Of a stretch of DNA of 5,562 nt, positions 5,299-5,562 are shown in pieces; position 1 is the first letter of the stretch; each line of letters opens with the position of its first letter. The notes below the pieces were generated by a model that saw only the letters and a program-made list of their open reading frames with translations, was not told the DNA's origin and searched no databases. The translations under genes were made by a program, and so were the position numbers. Origin of the DNA: Mycobacterium sp. (GTDB taxonomy: Bacteria > Actinomycetota > Actinomycetes > Mycobacteriales > Mycobacteriaceae); assembly GCA_023264755.1 (NCBI GenBank), contig JAHFVB010000356.1, positions 1 to 5,562 of the forward strand, written 5' to 3'.

Positions 5299-5562
5299 GG
5301 ACCGCACGCGTGAGCTTGGCGGTCGCCGCCCTGCTGCTCGCCGGTTACGGGGTGGTGCTGCTGCTGGACGAACCGTGGGTGATTCTGCTGCGCATCGTGG
5401 TGTGGGCCGGCGCCGGGGTGGTGTTGCATGACTTCGTGTTCGCACCACTGTGCGTGGCCCTGGGGTTCGCGGGTCGGCGTCTACTCCCCCGGCGCTGGTG
5501 GGCGCCCGTCACCATTGCCGCGCTGTGCAGCGTGACGCTCGCGCTGCTGGCAGTTCCGGTCT
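5295..5562 (+). CDS. Small integral membrane protein, Rv0219-like (3'-truncated)
   Basis: ATG 5295-5297 overlaps the stop codon of the molybdoenzyme gene (ATGA), and the frame stays open to the window edge, giving 89 complete codons. GAGGTGG at 5281-5287 provides a plausible ribosome site 7 bases before the ATG. The protein begins MRTARVSLAVAALLLAG and shows hydrophobic segments at about residues 7-24, 30-62 (possibly two helices, with LHDFVFAPL at about 47-55) and 70-89. A short basic stretch, GRRLLPRRWW, lies between the second and third. No soluble domain or catalytic motif is visible. In M. tuberculosis the gene after Rv0218 is a conserved membrane protein, Rv0219, and position and character agree. 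Translational coupling suggests it acts with the molybdoenzyme, perhaps as an assembly or electron-transfer partner, but that is inference. Confidence 0.75.
   Translation, partial: MRTARVSLAVAALLLAGYGVVLLLDEPWVILLRIVVWAGAGVVLHDFVFAPLCVALGFAGRRLLPRRWWAPVTIAALCSVTLALLAVPV

Overview
The window looks like a chromosomal segment of an actinobacterium, most likely a non-tuberculous Mycobacterium or Mycolicibacterium. The evidence is high GC with GTG and TTG starts, an Lsr2-family nucleoid protein (restricted to Actinobacteria), a mycobacterial-type secreted protein with paired Cys-rich domains, and a molybdoenzyme/membrane-protein pair that resembles M. tuberculosis Rv0218-Rv0219. All family assignments come from reading the translated sequence; no database search was run.

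Layout, left to right. (1) Positions 1-849 (+) are the 3' part of an exported or membrane-anchored protein with two tandem, divergent domains of about 115 residues, each with four cysteines. (2) Converging on it after a 19-base gap is a PAS-PAS-GGDEF diguanylate cyclase, 869-2161 (-), with an intact GGDEF active site but a degenerate inhibitory site. (3) A 252-base divergent spacer leads to a probable seven-helix membrane protein of unknown family, 2414-3376 (+), whose GTG start fits a leaderless transcript. (4) Its 3' end overlaps by 41 bases the 3' end of a convergent Lsr2-like gene, 3336-3689 (-), probably a paralogue of the housekeeping lsr2. (5) A 487-base divergent spacer (3690-4176) has an AT-rich half next to lsr2 and a GC-rich half next to the molybdoenzyme, the latter with competing inverted repeats. 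(6) Positions 4177-5298 (+) encode a fusion of a four-helix cytochrome-b-like membrane module, an internal twin-arginine motif with a fifth helix, and a sulfite-oxidase-type molybdopterin domain. (7) An ATGA overlap leads to a small membrane protein that runs off the right edge (5295-5562, +).

The genes do not form one pathway. The supported functional unit is the molybdoenzyme plus its coupled membrane-protein partner, probably an envelope redox system. The others are a c-di-GMP signalling enzyme, an AT-rich-DNA-binding regulator and an orphan membrane protein. I see no mobile element, CRISPR array, tRNA or rRNA. The points most worth following up are the Sec/Tat fusion architecture, the Lsr2 paralogue with its AT-rich upstream region, the altered I-site of the cyclase, and the alternative hairpins upstream of the molybdoenzyme.
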